Origin: Solicoccozyma terricola
Lineage: Eukaryota; Basidiomycota; Tremellomycetes; Filobasidiales; Piskurozymaceae
DNA length: 64,000 nucleotides
Assembly: GCA_001600875.1 (NCBI GenBank)
Contig: BCLD01000004.1
Location: 219,536-283,535, forward strand
Direction of reading: 5' to 3'
Part shown: in pieces, positions 46,422 to 58,508 of the stretch
Numbering within the stretch: the first letter of the stretch is position 1
Layout: each line of letters opens with the position of its first letter
Position numbers and translations under genes: made by a program
Notes under the pieces: generated by a model
Seen by the model: the letters and a program-made list of their open reading frames with translations, nothing else
Databases searched by the model: none
Told to the model about the DNA's origin: nothing

Positions 46422-49400
46422 ATGCAAGCAGACCAGCAACCCTTCGGTTACACGATGTCGTATCCGACACAACAATACTATCAGGTTGGACCGCACTCGG
46501 CATCACACGGGTACATGCCCCAACAGCAAATGATGCATCCATCCGCTCCTGGCTCAAGTAGCGGAGCTTCCTCGTCTATGCAACAAAATCAAGCTGGAGC
46601 TCTTCTCCCTGCCTTCGGCGCTCAGACGTCAGTAGACAACCAGATGATGCAAGCTCCGATGACACCGCATCATCAACAACAAGTTGCGAATGGATCGGCT
46701 ATGCAGATTCAGCATCAACAACAACAGCAGCAGCAGATGGGAGGTGGAATGATGATGCAGCAAGGTCAAGGGATGTCTGCAGGTGGGAATCAATCCGCAA
46801 GACAGAATGCACCGACTGTCGTGTATACCACGCAGTACGCTGGGGTGAGTTGTGGCGTTCGACGGAAGAAGATTGGAACGGGTTGTTGACCCGCGATGTC
46901 ACCTTTTTTTGGTTTCTTTTTTTCCTTTTTACAGATGCATGGCCAAGTACCAGTATTCGAAGCAATGATCAGAGGGATTGCGGTTATGATGCGGAGGTCA
47001 GATATGTAAGTATCACTGAACGGCTTTTTACATTCCTTCCTGACCAAAATCCGACTGAATTCTTTGCTTAGGTGGTTGAACGCGACTCAAATTCTGAAGG
47101 TCGCAGGGATCACCAAGACTCAGAGGTCGAAGCTGTTAGACAAAGAAATCGTGACAGGTATCCACGAAAAGGTTCAGGGAGGTTGTGAGTAGAATTAGGT
47201 TGAACTAGCTCAATATTAACATCAGTGGTTGCTGACATCAACTGATCTTCATCCGGCCCAGACGGACGATATCAAGGTACCTGGTGAGTCAAATGGCAAT
47301 GTCAAGTTGGTGGCTTCCTCTAAATCATCTTCTCGCAGGGTCCCATACGAGATCGGTGTCAATCTCGCCAATCAATTCCACGTGGGCATAATTCTCGCTC
47401 CCATCTTCCAACTACGAAACAACCCAGGTGGAGCTGGCGTCCCACCGATGCCGGCTTCCGGTCGTCAAGTCTCACCATCATCCAGAGCAGCTGGAAAGAC
47501 AGGGCGAGCGGTCCGACCGATGTCCTCGAACAACGCTCGATCTAGGCCTGGATCCATGGACTCGCCATTCACTACGACGGCGATGATGAATCACATTATT
47601 GATCCAAATCTACAAGCGACTCCATCGAGCGCGATGACACAGGGTGGACAGCAGCCAATGGCACCAACTCCGTCTCCCATGCGATACGATGGAAATCAGT
47701 ACGGCATGCTAACACCTACTCCGGGAGGTGGCATGTCTCAACATCCTACCGCTCACATCCTTCAACCACAAGCGAACTCTTCAAACTTTTCTGCTACTAC
47801 CACTTCCAACTCTATGCCTCCTCCGCAATTACCCTCGAAGCGTTCCTTCTCCGACGCCATCGGAAACGAAGCACAAGGTCTTGCACTCGCTCCTGAAATG
47901 ATGCGCGATACTTCCCCTCGATCGGCAATGCAAGCACTGGTTGGCGGCCCTTACGTCGATCAATATGGTCGTGCTTACGCCATGGGAGCTGGAATACCCG
48001 GTCAGGATGGTGGCCTCCTGACTCCGATGCAAAATGGACAGGACGAACATCCAGCCAAACGAATGCGATCAGGCAGCTCGGTTTCGCATGCAACTCCCAA
48101 TCTCATAGCAGACGTCGAGATGGCCAACGGGCAATTTGCATCGCACAGGGACATACTTCCTGGTTTGGCCGAATTGGAAGGAAAGGGTGATGACGACGCT
48201 GCAAGTGAAGGGTCTGCCCAATCTTTCTTGGAGCGACATCCTATCCCGGATGGTATGCAACTCTCCACCAAGCCAAGTAGACCTCGCAACCCGGCTTCCG
48301 CAGCAGCTGCCATGTCGGCGCCGAACAAAAACAGGTCTAGACTGCTTGCCATTTTCGAGAAAGACCAGGATGCAAACGTCGATCTGAATACGCTGTTGAG
48401 CACGCCGGTCAAAGCAGGAGCTGGTGATGCCACGGGCGACTCGTCCTCGGTCATAGACGATCTGGACATCAACCAAGTTATCGACGACAGGGGTCATACG
48501 GCTTTGCACTGGGCTACAGCTTTGGCCCGAGCTAACGTCGTTGAGCAATTGCTGCAACGAGGAGCCGACATGTATAGGGGCAACTTTGCTGGAGAGACGC
48601 CATTGATTCGAGCGGTTCTCACAACCAACAACGCCGAGGCGAACACTTTCGGCGCTCTACTCTCTACTCATCTCTTCCCATCGTTAAACACTATCGACAG
48701 GTCATACCGCACTGTTCTGCATCACATTGCGCTTGTCGCTGGCGTCAAAGGTAGAGCGGCCTCTGCGAACTCGTACATGAGCACCTGTCTTGAATACCTG
48801 CAAAAGACCGAGACAGAAGAGAGGATGCGTGCTTTTGTCAATGTGCAGGATATTCATGGTGATACTGCACTGTGTGTTGCTGCTCGCGTTGGGAACAAGA
48901 CACTGGTGAAGCTTCTTCTGGAGGCAGGCGCCGATAAAGCGAAAGCGAACGACTTGGGATTCCGACCTGTTGATTTTGGGCTGGACGTCCCAGTGAGTGG
49001 ACTTTAGAAATCAAAGCGATTCGCCTCTGACGCATATCTGTGTGCTCGTACTAGGATCTCGTACTCGCCAACGGTGATGCCATTCGTCCAGCTATCAAGC
49101 GTATGACCTCGATTGCCAAACAAAAGGGAGATGAGGTATCTCAGCGTGCGTAGTAAACCTCAACTTTCCTCGTGCCAACCGTTGACCCCCTCCGTCCCTT
49201 TCAGGCTTTGTCGAAATCATTAAAGATCTCAATGCCGGGTTCAAGTCTGAGATGGCGCTCAAGCACGCTCAGGTTGAACAGATACGTGGGGATGTCATCT
49301 CTGCGACCAATGAACTCGCTGAGCATAGGAAGCAGCTGTCAGCCGCTCAAAATCGCCTTACAGAGTACGAGGAGGTCCAACAGCGGGTAGCGAACCTCGA

Positions 49401-49921
49401 GCGGGCTACCAAGGATGAGGAGATTTTCAACTGGTACAGTGGAACGAACAGCATCACCGAGGCAACTCTGGGAGGCGAATACAACGAGGCGGACCCCATA
49501 GTCCCGTCTGAGGGATCACCAGACGCGGTGATCCAGCTCCGCCGCATCCGACAATGGCAGAGTATTTCAACGGTTGTCATGCAACAGCGCCTCCAAGCGA
49601 TGGAGGGAATGAGCGCCGAGAAGGCGGTGCAGTATAGAAAGGTGATTGCAGCGTGCACCAAGGTGCCTGCCGATCAACTCGACGAGGTGAGGGAGAACGT
49701 GATATGTGTCGGGGCGATCCCTCGCTGACGCGGGTGTTTTTCACTCCAATCAGAAAAAGCTCGAGCAGCTCATGATAGCTGTGAGTCTTCGCCTCTAACA
49801 TGTACACCTCCACCTCCACTTCCGCTGACCGCCCTCCCGCCACCAGGTCGAAAGCGACGGTCCTTCTCTCGACATGTCCCAGATTAACACGTTCTTGGCC
49901 AAGTACACGTTGAGCATATAG
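46422..49921 (+). CDS. MBP1: APSES/KilA-N plus ankyrin cell-cycle transcription factor (MBF subunit)
   Basis: About 980 residues in nine exons. The N-terminal 135 residues are Gln/Met-rich (poly-Gln near residue 105). The APSES DNA-binding domain follows: [76 protein letters not shown] 22-base exon (47262-47283) encodes GRYQGT in the middle of the wing. Ankyrin repeats lie at about 640-800 ([39 protein letters not shown]), and a coiled coil ([20 protein letters not shown] onward) at about 860-960. The end reads FLAKYTLSI. Known role: with Swi6 it binds MCB/SCB-like sites and drives G1/S genes; the cryptococcal relative is Mbs1. Strong assignment. Confidence 0.92.
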
Positions 49922-50064
49922 GGATCGACAGCACGATGATGCTGGGCCCCGATCGTCGAAATTGGGGCAAATGAGAAGTATTTACGGTGGTCGCGATGAT
50001 TTAAAACTTGTGTTTTAGTGAGACTCTTTGTAATTCTGTATGGGATCCCTTGTTAAACCGCTCG

Positions 50065-50072
50065 TCACGTGA
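50065..50072. promoter_or_regulatory. TCACGTGA palindrome upstream of RRP46
   Basis: A perfect 8-base palindrome in the 244-base spacer between the MBP1-like stop and the RRP46 start, 94 bases before the ATG, continuing into GACGTA. It matches the E-box core seen at 3.8 and 15.4 kb. Confidence 0.5.
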
Positions 50073-50165
50073 CGTAGCCAGAAAGTTGAAATGCCGGTTC
50101 AGTTTGGACGGATGAACTTCCATCCTCAACAGCATTCCACCAGGACCACCTAGGTATACCCAATC

Positions 50166-51226
50166 ATGGCTCGGAGAGAAGATGGACGCTCAGCTACTGA
50201 GCTAAGACCGTTGAAGATTGAGCTAGGAGCTCTGGCGCGCATGGATGGAAGCGGTAAATTTGGATTCGGTGAGTGTTCGCAAAAGGCTGTCGTCGTTTGG
50301 CTCGATGCTGATAGATAGATTACCTGGGGTTTGTTTGAAACAGGCTCAACTCAGATGTTAGCTTCGTTTCATGGACCTCAGGAAGTTAGAATTCGAGATG
50401 AGCTGGTAGACAGGGCAACATTGGAGGTGGTGCATAGGCCGCTGGACGGTATTGCAGGTGAGGCTGCGGTCGGTCTACAAGGGGCTTCCTGCTAGCCGAC
50501 TGGATTTTACAACTCATGATTTTCATCCGTCAGCCACTCCATCGAAAGCGTTAGCAGAAGCAATATGCACCATCTACTCCGCCGTCTTGTCCCTTCATTC
50601 CTTCCCACGATCTCTCCTCCAGCTGAACTTGCAATCACTATCACCATCCCTCATTTCATCGCCATCCTTATCCCAAGTCATCCCGTTCTCAGCAAGAGCA
50701 GCGGCAATAAATGCGTGTACGCTGGCGATACTAGACGCGGCGAGCGTCGGGATGAGGGGTATGGTGTTGGCTGTTTCGGTGGCTGTGCTGAACGCGAGCA
50801 AGAGGTATCAATATGCGGACGTGCCCTCTCTCGGAGAGAAGGAAGAGACGACTTTCGTATTGGATCCGTCACCGGAGGAAGAGGCAAGAGCGCAGAGTAG
50901 ACATGTCGTTGCATGGGCGATTGGAGTTGGGATGTCGTCGATAGCGGTGAAGGAGGATAGAGATCAGGAGATGGATGGTCAGAATGATGACAAGGAGTTG
51001 GAGAGCGAGTGTGTGTTTGTTGAGAGCGAGGGTGATTTCGATGCTGTAACGGTAAGCATGAAGGTTTGACTTTTTGGGTGTTTGTGAATGTCGACTGAGA
51101 TTCCTTTTGTCTCCATCTTCACAGTTCCAAAATGCCTACTCTGCGAGTCGAGAATCCTGCAAATTGATGTTGAAGACAATAAAGCAGGAATTATCGGCAA
51201 GAGCAGAACGATTGAGGTTCGCTTAG
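50166..51226 (+). CDS. RRP46: Exosome complex subunit RRP46 (RNase PH fold)
   Basis: About 290 residues in four exons. The start MARREDGRSATELRPLKIEL leads into the RNase-PH-like core: GALARMDGSGKFGFGSTQML, ASFHGPQEVRIRDELVDRAT, LEVVHRPLDGIA. The second half shows IPFSARAAAINACTLAILDA and GMRGMVLAVSVAVL, then HVVAWAIGVGMSS, and a tail of ESCKLMLKTIKQELSARAE. Known role: one of six PH-like subunits of the nuclear and cytoplasmic exosome ring that threads RNA to Rrp44/Rrp6; the ring subunit itself is catalytically dead in yeast. Two acidic insertions (about residues 215-255) are longer than in yeast. It is the next gene downstream of the MBP1-like gene on the same strand. Confidence 0.85.
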
Positions 51227-51916
51227 AGAAACTTGGATCTGAGGGGATACGACGGGGTCATTCATGAGTGTACGGGTCTCCTACACACCATAATGAACAT
51301 ATATTGGAAGAGTAACTAAAATCACACTACTTGGCTATGCCAGCATCTGCCCACCAATCCTTGAACACGATGGTGAAGTTCGAACGAAGCGCAGGTGATT
51401 TCTTTCGTGGCCCCGATCGCGAATATATCTCGCAGGATCATGTCAGAGCTATCGGTTCCCCCTGAGCACATCCACATCCACATCCACATCCACATCCCCT
51501 CCGCTGTGATGCTGTTGACCGTCACCGTCGATGGCAGCTGGCTGATACAGCCTTTCTACGGAATTTGCCACCCGATTCGCCACCGAGCATAGGAAGCAAA
51601 ACAGGTTGAGTGACCATCTATCACTTAAACCACATCAGCACAATCACCACCACCACCACCGCCCCACAGAACCGGATATTGCGTAGGTACACTCCACTCT
51701 GCACATCTTGCATCCCCGGCTTATCCGTCGTGCAACTCACCCTACAGCTGTGCCGGCGTGACTCGGTTCATCGGCAAGAGCAAACCGTCGTCACCGACCC
51801 AAAATCTTGAACCAGCTTGCATCACCCTTCGATACCACCCACCCACCCAGTTCCTATTACACCCCTCCCTTATCCCTCAAACCCTTCCGACGTACCCTTT
51901 GATCCATCTCTCCATC
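51227..51916. promoter_or_regulatory. Intergenic spacer with CACATC hexamer repeat
   Basis: About 690 bases between two plus-strand genes. A CACATC tandem repeat (about 51468-51497) and a CAC/ACC repeat (about 51640-51662) are visible. No gene seen. Confidence 0.45.
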
Positions 51917-54560
51917 ATGCAGCATCATTCTACTACCGAAGCCAATACCCGCTCCCGTCGCCGAACGACCTCCATCGAATCTCACGACGACAAGGAAAAC
52001 ATCGTTTGGGGGAGTGATATGGATAATAACAGGAAGACTACTGGATTGAATGTCAGTCTGGATATCTATTACTCGGCTTCTCATCTGACGCCCATCCCGT
52101 ACAAATCACACAGGTTCCCAACAGCCGCCTCAACATCCGCCGCTCGAACCCTTCTTTCTCTCTCGCCGTTTCGAATGACCTCCCAAAGAGCCAGTTCCTT
52201 CCATTCGAAGATGCTCTCCCCAACGAGGAGCAAGTCCATGATGGGAATGCCAGCACGAATGATGATGAAACGTCCAGGGGTAATGCTTCTCAGATGATGC
52301 CGAGTAACAGCAACTCTTCTTTGAGCGTGAATGTAAGTTGGAGATGTAAGGGGATACCACGTATATATGACCCAAGCTAACGCTCGCCATTTCCTAGGCA
52401 TCATCCATCGAATCCGGCTCCACCATCGACATCTCCGCTCTTCCCACCGTTTCCTCCTTCGAAGCTCGTCAGACACTCTACGATACTGCCGAAGTCGAGG
52501 TTCTACAAGACCCCAGATCTACAAGATGGGACACGCGCAAACCTGTCCTTTCTCTCAACCCAACTTCTTCTTTCGCTTCATCTTCTACGACCACTTCGAC
52601 AGCCGGTCCGTCTCTTCGTAGTATTTGGAACCCGAAGAAAGACGAAATCGTTCCGTTTGTTCCTATGAGTAGGACAAGATCGCTCGTTGACCCTTTCGCT
52701 CCGTCTCTCGATGATCCGCTTTACGTGAGCTCGAAAAACCTTTCGAAGAATCTCAAAGACTTGGAGAATCTAAACGCGAGGGATCAAAGATCTTCTGTGT
52801 GGAAGGATCAGTCGTTGAGGTCGGTTGCAGGCGGTGGAGGTATCGGGAATGAAGCTAGGGATGGAGATTGGATGTGCAATGTTTGCGGGTACCATAACTT
52901 CATAAAGAGTGTGGAATGTATGAAGTAAGTGTGGTGGGAACGCATGTCTTCATCTCCTTGTTGCTAAAATGAGCTACTTGCTACTCTGACAGATGTCTCT
53001 CGCCAAGCCCTCAAATCACTCAATCTCTCTACTTCTCGTCTTTCCGTCCGCAAACTTCTCACGGCACTTCTGATCATGCGTCAGGTTCCTACGCGAGTCA
53101 ATACAGTGACAATCAATCAGTTGTACTCGACCAACGTCAGCAACAACAAATCGACTTCGAAACTCAGCTCTTGACTCCGTATACCGGTAACTTTGGCACC
53201 TTTCCTACGAATGAAATGGGACCATCGAAAGCATTCTCAAACCAAGGACAGTCTCAACTCTCAATCTTAGCAAAGCTAGCTTCTCACGTCGAAGCGTTGT
53301 GCATGCTCGGTCGACAAGGTGAAGATTTGAAGAGGATTTTAGTCGAAGGTGATCTCGGAATGGGTTTGGCGATGGGTATGAGGGGTCTGATTGGCAAGGA
53401 AGCGGTAAATCCGTGGAAAGTTATGGGTGTTGAAATTCCTGTGAGTTTGGGGGATGCACCGCGAGTGCCAAAGGTCTCTTTTTGCTGATTCCAATACTGC
53501 GATCCTCAGTCTCAGCAGTTTGGCAAATTCGGTCCAAAGCCAGCGCTCGGATCTGTGGCTGGAGACTGGCAGTGCTCTTGCGGACGTGAGGTGAGTTGAG
53601 TTAAGAGTCGTTTGATCAAAGTCCCGCCACTGAAAATGGCTATTCCCAACGCTCCCGCCACAGAACTGGGCGAAACGCTCCGTCTGCTCGCGCTGTTTCC
53701 CTGGGATCGAACCTGAGTGGAAATCCACCGTCCTCAGCTACATTCAGCCTATTCTCCAGCTCGTCGATGGTCAACAACATCTCAATGATACCCGACGCGA
53801 TCTGCAGAGGGTCAACGAAGAAGAGAAAAGACTTCGCAAGGAACAGCAGCACCAGCACAGTGGTCCAACAATCGGACGCAAATTCGTCGCCGAAGCAAGA
53901 CCGAACAAACAGCCCTCGAGGCAACAAGAACGTCTGCCTTCATCTGAGATGTTGCGCCTTCCTGGGTTGGCTGGCGGAATGATCTATCCTTCTGCAGACG
54001 GCAAAGGCTTCTTCGTGCCCGCCGGCCATACGTACAAGGAATCTACCTCGACTACCAGAGGTCCTCGATTCAGCAGCACGCCACATTCCGTCTACCCGAA
54101 CCCTCACCTCACTCGTCCTTCCGATGGTGGTCCGGTCGTTGCATCTGAATCGGAAGACGACTTCAACCCGTTCTTCTCGTCTGAGCTATCGCAGCTTCCC
54201 GCCACAGACTGGACCGCTTACGTCGACAATCAATCCTCGCCTTCGCTCGGACAAGCAATTGTGTTCCGTGATGGGAATTTCCGAGCCAATCATTCTTTCG
54301 TCTTTCCTCAACAATCTTCGACCGCATACAGTACGCACAACAACAGAAGTCAAATCAGGGAGCCCACTACCGTAGGATTCGGGAATGACCTCAACGGTCG
54401 CAACACCCTAAGCGTCTCTCCTATCGGTCATCGACGTCCGCGTTCCAAGGCGAGCAGCAACGCGAGTGGTAACACGCTCGAGAACACCCTCAAGGACGAC
54501 GAAGACTGGCCCGAACTCGTCTCCCGATTCCAAGGCGCCCTCGCAGGAATCGACTTCTAG
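51917..54560 (+). CDS. Protein with two RanBP2-type zinc fingers
   Basis: About 770 residues. It starts MQHHSTTEANTRSRRRTTS and continues ESHDDKENIVWG, which contains a KEN box, the degron read by APC/C-Cdh1. The first half is Ser/Asn-rich. Finger 1 (about residue 300) is GDWMCNVCGYHNFIKSVEC with its last Cys after an intron: W-x-C-x2-C, eleven residues, C-x2-C. A globular helical block follows (LAKLASHVEALCMLGRQGED). Finger 2 is GDWQCSCGRENWAKRSVC then SRCF, with only one residue between the first two cysteines. A coiled segment (VNEEEKRLRKEQQHQ) and disordered tail end ALAGIDF. RanBP2 fingers usually bind single-stranded RNA or ubiquitin. Function is not known; role in RNA binding is inference. 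Confidence 0.75.
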
Positions 54561-54903
54561 GCTAGCAAAGAAGTCTAGGCGAAAGGAACGGAATAAGACG
54601 GTGCAAGTAGGCAGGACGAAGGGAGAGAAGGAGGTGAAGGGATGGACAAGGCGGACGGGGGAAGGGGACGGCATGTAGAAGGGAGTTCCAAGACGGCGGG
54701 TTTCAATGATTTCTCTTTTTCAATTTATCCCTTCAGTTTTCATCCATACATCAAGCGATACATTGTATAGCCTCGAGCTCGTCATTGTACGCATTACGGC
54801 GACATTGATTTTATATGATCATGAGCCTCACGCACATCGAAAAGTCCATCCCTGCGGGGTTGCTCTAAGCGCCCTATCAAATGATTGTAGCCGTGTGGAT
54901 AGT

Positions 54904-56921
54904 CTAGAGTTTAGACTCTCCCGCTTTGATGGCAACCCCTTGCTCTTTCCACAAGGCGAACAAAGATCTTCTCGTTGAATCGTACGTCACTGCTGACATG
55001 ATTTGATCGACCTGAGCGGGAGTTACGGGCACTCGCATCAGCTTCCGTTTCACATCAAAATATTTCCTGCTGTTGGTACTCACATTATCTTCGTGCCCCA
55101 GTACTTCCTTGATTCTCGCCACTGAATCCTCCTTCTTCCGCTTTACCGTCTTTTTCCCCTTCCCCTTCTCAGATGAATCACCAAGCCAATTCTTCCACAT
55201 ATCTAATCTCTCACGATCTAGTGATCGATTCGCCATGGATTTCACGATAAATCGCACGTCTACCTTTTCTCCATCTGGTAATTCCAGCTCGTCCTCTCCG
55301 TCCGTCGAAGAAAAGCGATCAGATGGAGGATTATCCAATCCTTCTTCATCATCTTCTTCTCCCTTCTCATCATCGACTTCTTCCTCTTCTTCTTCACTTT
55401 GAACGACCAACATCCTTAACCTAACCCACATTCTTCTTCTGACCCAACCACCCCAACCTGATATACCAACTTCACAACTCCAACCCCCTATTCCCTTCTT
55501 TTTAAATTTTTTCTCCTTTTTCCCAGATCCAGATCCAGAACGAAAGAAATAATTATATTCCCAACCCCGTTCATCTGTTAATCCATCTTGTCTCATGTTT
55601 ATTAACCATGGTGTTAACCAGACCCAATCTGATGAAGGCAGTTGATAAGTTTGTGGAGTGTATGGTGTATATATTGATTGTTTCTGATGTGTTATTTCAT
55701 CATTCTTCTTCTTCTTTTGCTTCTTCCCCTTATCTGACAATTTCGAATTATAATTCGGTAACACGGAACCTGTATCAAGTACTTTATGTTTCGATGATTG
55801 ATGACCTGTAGGATCATCGGTCGTAGGAATGACTGGAGATGGATGTGGAATATGAGATGGGACGGTGAATGCAGGAGGATCGAATGGGAAAAGAGTAGAT
55901 GATGAGAAATGAGGACGTCCCAAAAACATGATGCTATTTTTTTTATGTGTCGAATCAAATAATACGGATCAGCCCGCCTTTCTCATTTCGGGACGCCGAA
56001 GTTCTCCTTTTTTAAAGAGAAAAAGTCATTTTGCTCACCCTCGCTGATTCTCAAATAACACTAAATCACCCCAAACCGGCAGCGCAAATCATCAATCCCG
56101 ACTCCCCGAGTCACACGACGACAACAACAACAGGAATCAAACTCACCATCCCAAACATACTCCTCCTTGACTTTCCCCTTCAGTCTCCTGATCTCCTTTT
56201 TGGCTTCAGCGACTTCTTTAGGTGACGAGGAAGTCAAGTTTACTGATTTTGTAGTCGGAAGTGGTTGGGAGGTCTGATCTGGTGGAGGTGTGGGGGTATT
56301 ATCGGTCGCTGGAGGTGACTCGAGTCGTTGTGCGATTGTGGACTCGATTGGAAGTGAGGAAGGAGGTGAAGTTGTTTGTTGGGTGGTGGATGTGGAAGCA
56401 GCTTGAATTTGTATTGATTCCTGTCCTTCTCCTTCCCTTCCCCCTCCCCCTCCCCCTCCCCCTCCCATCTCCAAATCACCACCTCCATCACCGACAATCT
56501 TCCCATCCTTCCGTTTCCCAAAATCTAATAATCCAAACCTCCTCTTCCCATTCCTCTCAGGTGTATCAGTCCCACTTCGCCTAATTCGCAATTCAATCGT
56601 CCCTCTTTTCCCCTCCGCCTCTTCCCCTTCCCCCTGTCCTCCTTCAATTTCCTGATTCACGTCCACATCTCCCTCTTCTTCTTCTCCATCTATTGCGTGT
56701 TGAATGGTAGACGATGATGCAGGTTGGGTCTCTCGATGACGACGGAGAAAAGAGGGAATAGGGAGGGAGGAACGTCGTCGTGAACGACGGGAGAGGGAAG
56801 AGGTGATTTCTGAATCGATGAGAGGGTCTGACGAGGTGGTTTCCCCCGGTGGAGATGTGAATGAGGATGTAGCGGATTGTGGTGGTGGTGGCGGCGAAGA
56901 TGGCGCCGTGGGAGATGCCAT
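54904..56921 (-). CDS. DysF (peroxin/dysferlin) domain protein, Spo73/Mug65-like
   Basis: Two exons on the minus strand. Exon 1 (56161-56921, MASPTAPSSPPPPPQSATSS) is disordered, with RRSRRRSSLPIPSFLRRHR and RRFGLLDFGKRKDGK islands. It ends in KEIRRLKGKVKE at a GTATGT donor; an alternative GTGAGT 14 bases on gives VWDG but breaks frame. Exon 2 (to 54904) has FLGRPHFSSSTLFPFD and then a DysF domain: SDWVWLTPWLINMRQDG, TDERGWEYNYFFRS, GGWVRRRMWVRLR. An acidic loop and a C-terminal charged helical part (ERLDMWKNWLGDSSEK, SLFALWKEQGVAI) follow. There is no membrane span, unlike Pex23/Pex30 proteins, which suggests the soluble Spo73/Mug65 type linked to spore-membrane growth. The exon join is my inference. 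Confidence 0.7.
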
Positions 56922-57178
56922 GTATGCTGTTGCTGCTGCTGTTGCTGTTGACTGACGATCTGTAGATCGATCAACTGTCCCCTGGGCCCCCGATGGGATG
57001 TATGTTGTGATGACGTCACTCCCCCGCCCCTTACCCCAGCCATCCCCACACCGCGGATTGAGTGTCACCCACCCCCCTTGCCCGCTAGGGACTAGGTGAC
57101 TACGACTGAAACTGCCAGCAGCCTCCTGCTTCCACCGTCATCGACCGTCATTGACCCACAGCAGACACGGCGACCACC
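56922..57178. promoter_or_regulatory. Divergent promoter with CRE palindrome
   Basis: A 257-base spacer between the DysF gene and GET1. TGACGTCA at 57011-57018 is a perfect CRE, followed by a C-rich stretch. The same element occurs upstream of the Ish1-domain gene. Confidence 0.5.
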
Positions 57179-58259
57179 ATGCATCTCGCACTCCTCGTCC
57201 TCCTACTCTCCCTACTGACCAACGTCATCGAGTGGGTTGGCAAGGCCGTGCTGATCGAACTTGTAAGTCTCGCCGCGAATGTCCCTCCCTGTCCAAACCA
57301 CACGACAATTACAATTACCTCAACTCACCTTTCCCAAATCCCCCCCCCCAAAAAAACAAACAAACAGGCATTCTCAACGATATACGCTCCGATATTCCTT
57401 CGTTCTCTATCAACTCGTCAACGAAAACTGAAAAAGCAGATATTAGAAGATAAAAGACAACTTGTTTCTACTAGTTCACAAGATGAATTTGCAAAATGGG
57501 CGAAATTGAGGAGGACTTTGGATAAAGGTTTGAAAGATTTAGAGGGATTAAGTGAGAGGACTCTTCTTTCTTTGGGTTCTAGGTCTTTCATCTCGTCTTG
57601 ATTCCAATACCTAATGAAAAAAAACCCGGCCAATCTCTCCCTTCGTATCACTTCCCATCAACTCCAGACGCTCAAATACAATCATACCATTCCACATTCT
57701 CAGCTCGTTTTTCCCTCTTTATAACTCTGCTCACAACTGGATCATCATTCTTCCTCGCTTGGTGGTTCAGATCACGTCCTGTATTTTGGTTACCAAAAGG
57801 TTGGGTTCCAAGTTGGGTAGGATGGGTATTACGATTCGGTGGTGGTCCGAAAGGTTAGTGTGGTTGATAAGTGTATCCTTTTCCCATGTACGTGAACTGA
57901 TAGAATCGATGTACCCTTTTTTTTTCTTCTTTTCTTTCTCTTTTGGGTACTACCCCGCATGTATAGGTTCAGTCAGTGTAACCGTCTGGTCAATTGTCTG
58001 TTCAAGAACAATCAAAACCCTCAAAGAACAAATAGTAGAATGGATACCGAATCCATTAGATACTCAATCGAAGTCTGTCCCAACGACGAATGAGAAAAAG
58101 ACTCGAGGTGGGTTTGGTGTTTTGATTCGTATCTTGGTTATACCATCTAAGGAGTGGACGTTTCATTGGTTGTTTTTAGCTTCATCGGAAAAGGTTTCAA
58201 CGTCACCTGTTCTAGCAACAACAACACCAATGACGAAGAAACATCCTCATTCGGAGTAA
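57179..58259 (+). CDS. GET1: GET1, receptor subunit for tail-anchored protein insertion
   Basis: Four exons give about 245 residues. Exon 1, MHLALLVLLLSLLTNVIEWV, is the first membrane span. The cytosolic coiled coil follows: LRSLSTRQRKLKKQILEDKR, SQDEFAKWAKLRRTLDKGLK, DLEGLNAQI. This is the part that contacts the ATPase Get3 in the family. Two further membrane segments are SLFITLLTTGSSFFLAWWF and VSVTVWSIVCSRTI. The C-terminal 80 residues extend past the last span (PNPLDTQSKSVPTTNEK, then WTFHWLFLASSEK) and are longer than in yeast Get1 (235 in all). Known role: with Get2 it forms the ER insertase. Divergent from the DysF gene, convergent with IES2 (249 bases between stops). Confidence 0.88.
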
Positions 58260-58508
58260 GATGCGGACTATCCGGTTTTGGAAAGATGAAGTTAGCTGTT
58301 TTTGTTTTTGAAAAAAGAGACCTGTAAATTTCCAATCTATGGCATTCATGGCATCCATTTCTCTCGATTTTTTTTTCGTTTTCCAAAATGAGCATGAGGT
58401 TAAGGGGTAAGATACAACCATTCGGAAAATCTCTAGAAAACAATGTTCTCGTGTCTACATGATCGAAGCGATCATCATCCCAGGTTCCAAGAAGACGTCT
58501 ACCATCAT

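Noticed and set aside
46036..46533. 165-codon frame upstream of the MBP1-like gene
   Set aside because: It overlaps the true start out of frame, has no family-like content and is probably leader sequence.
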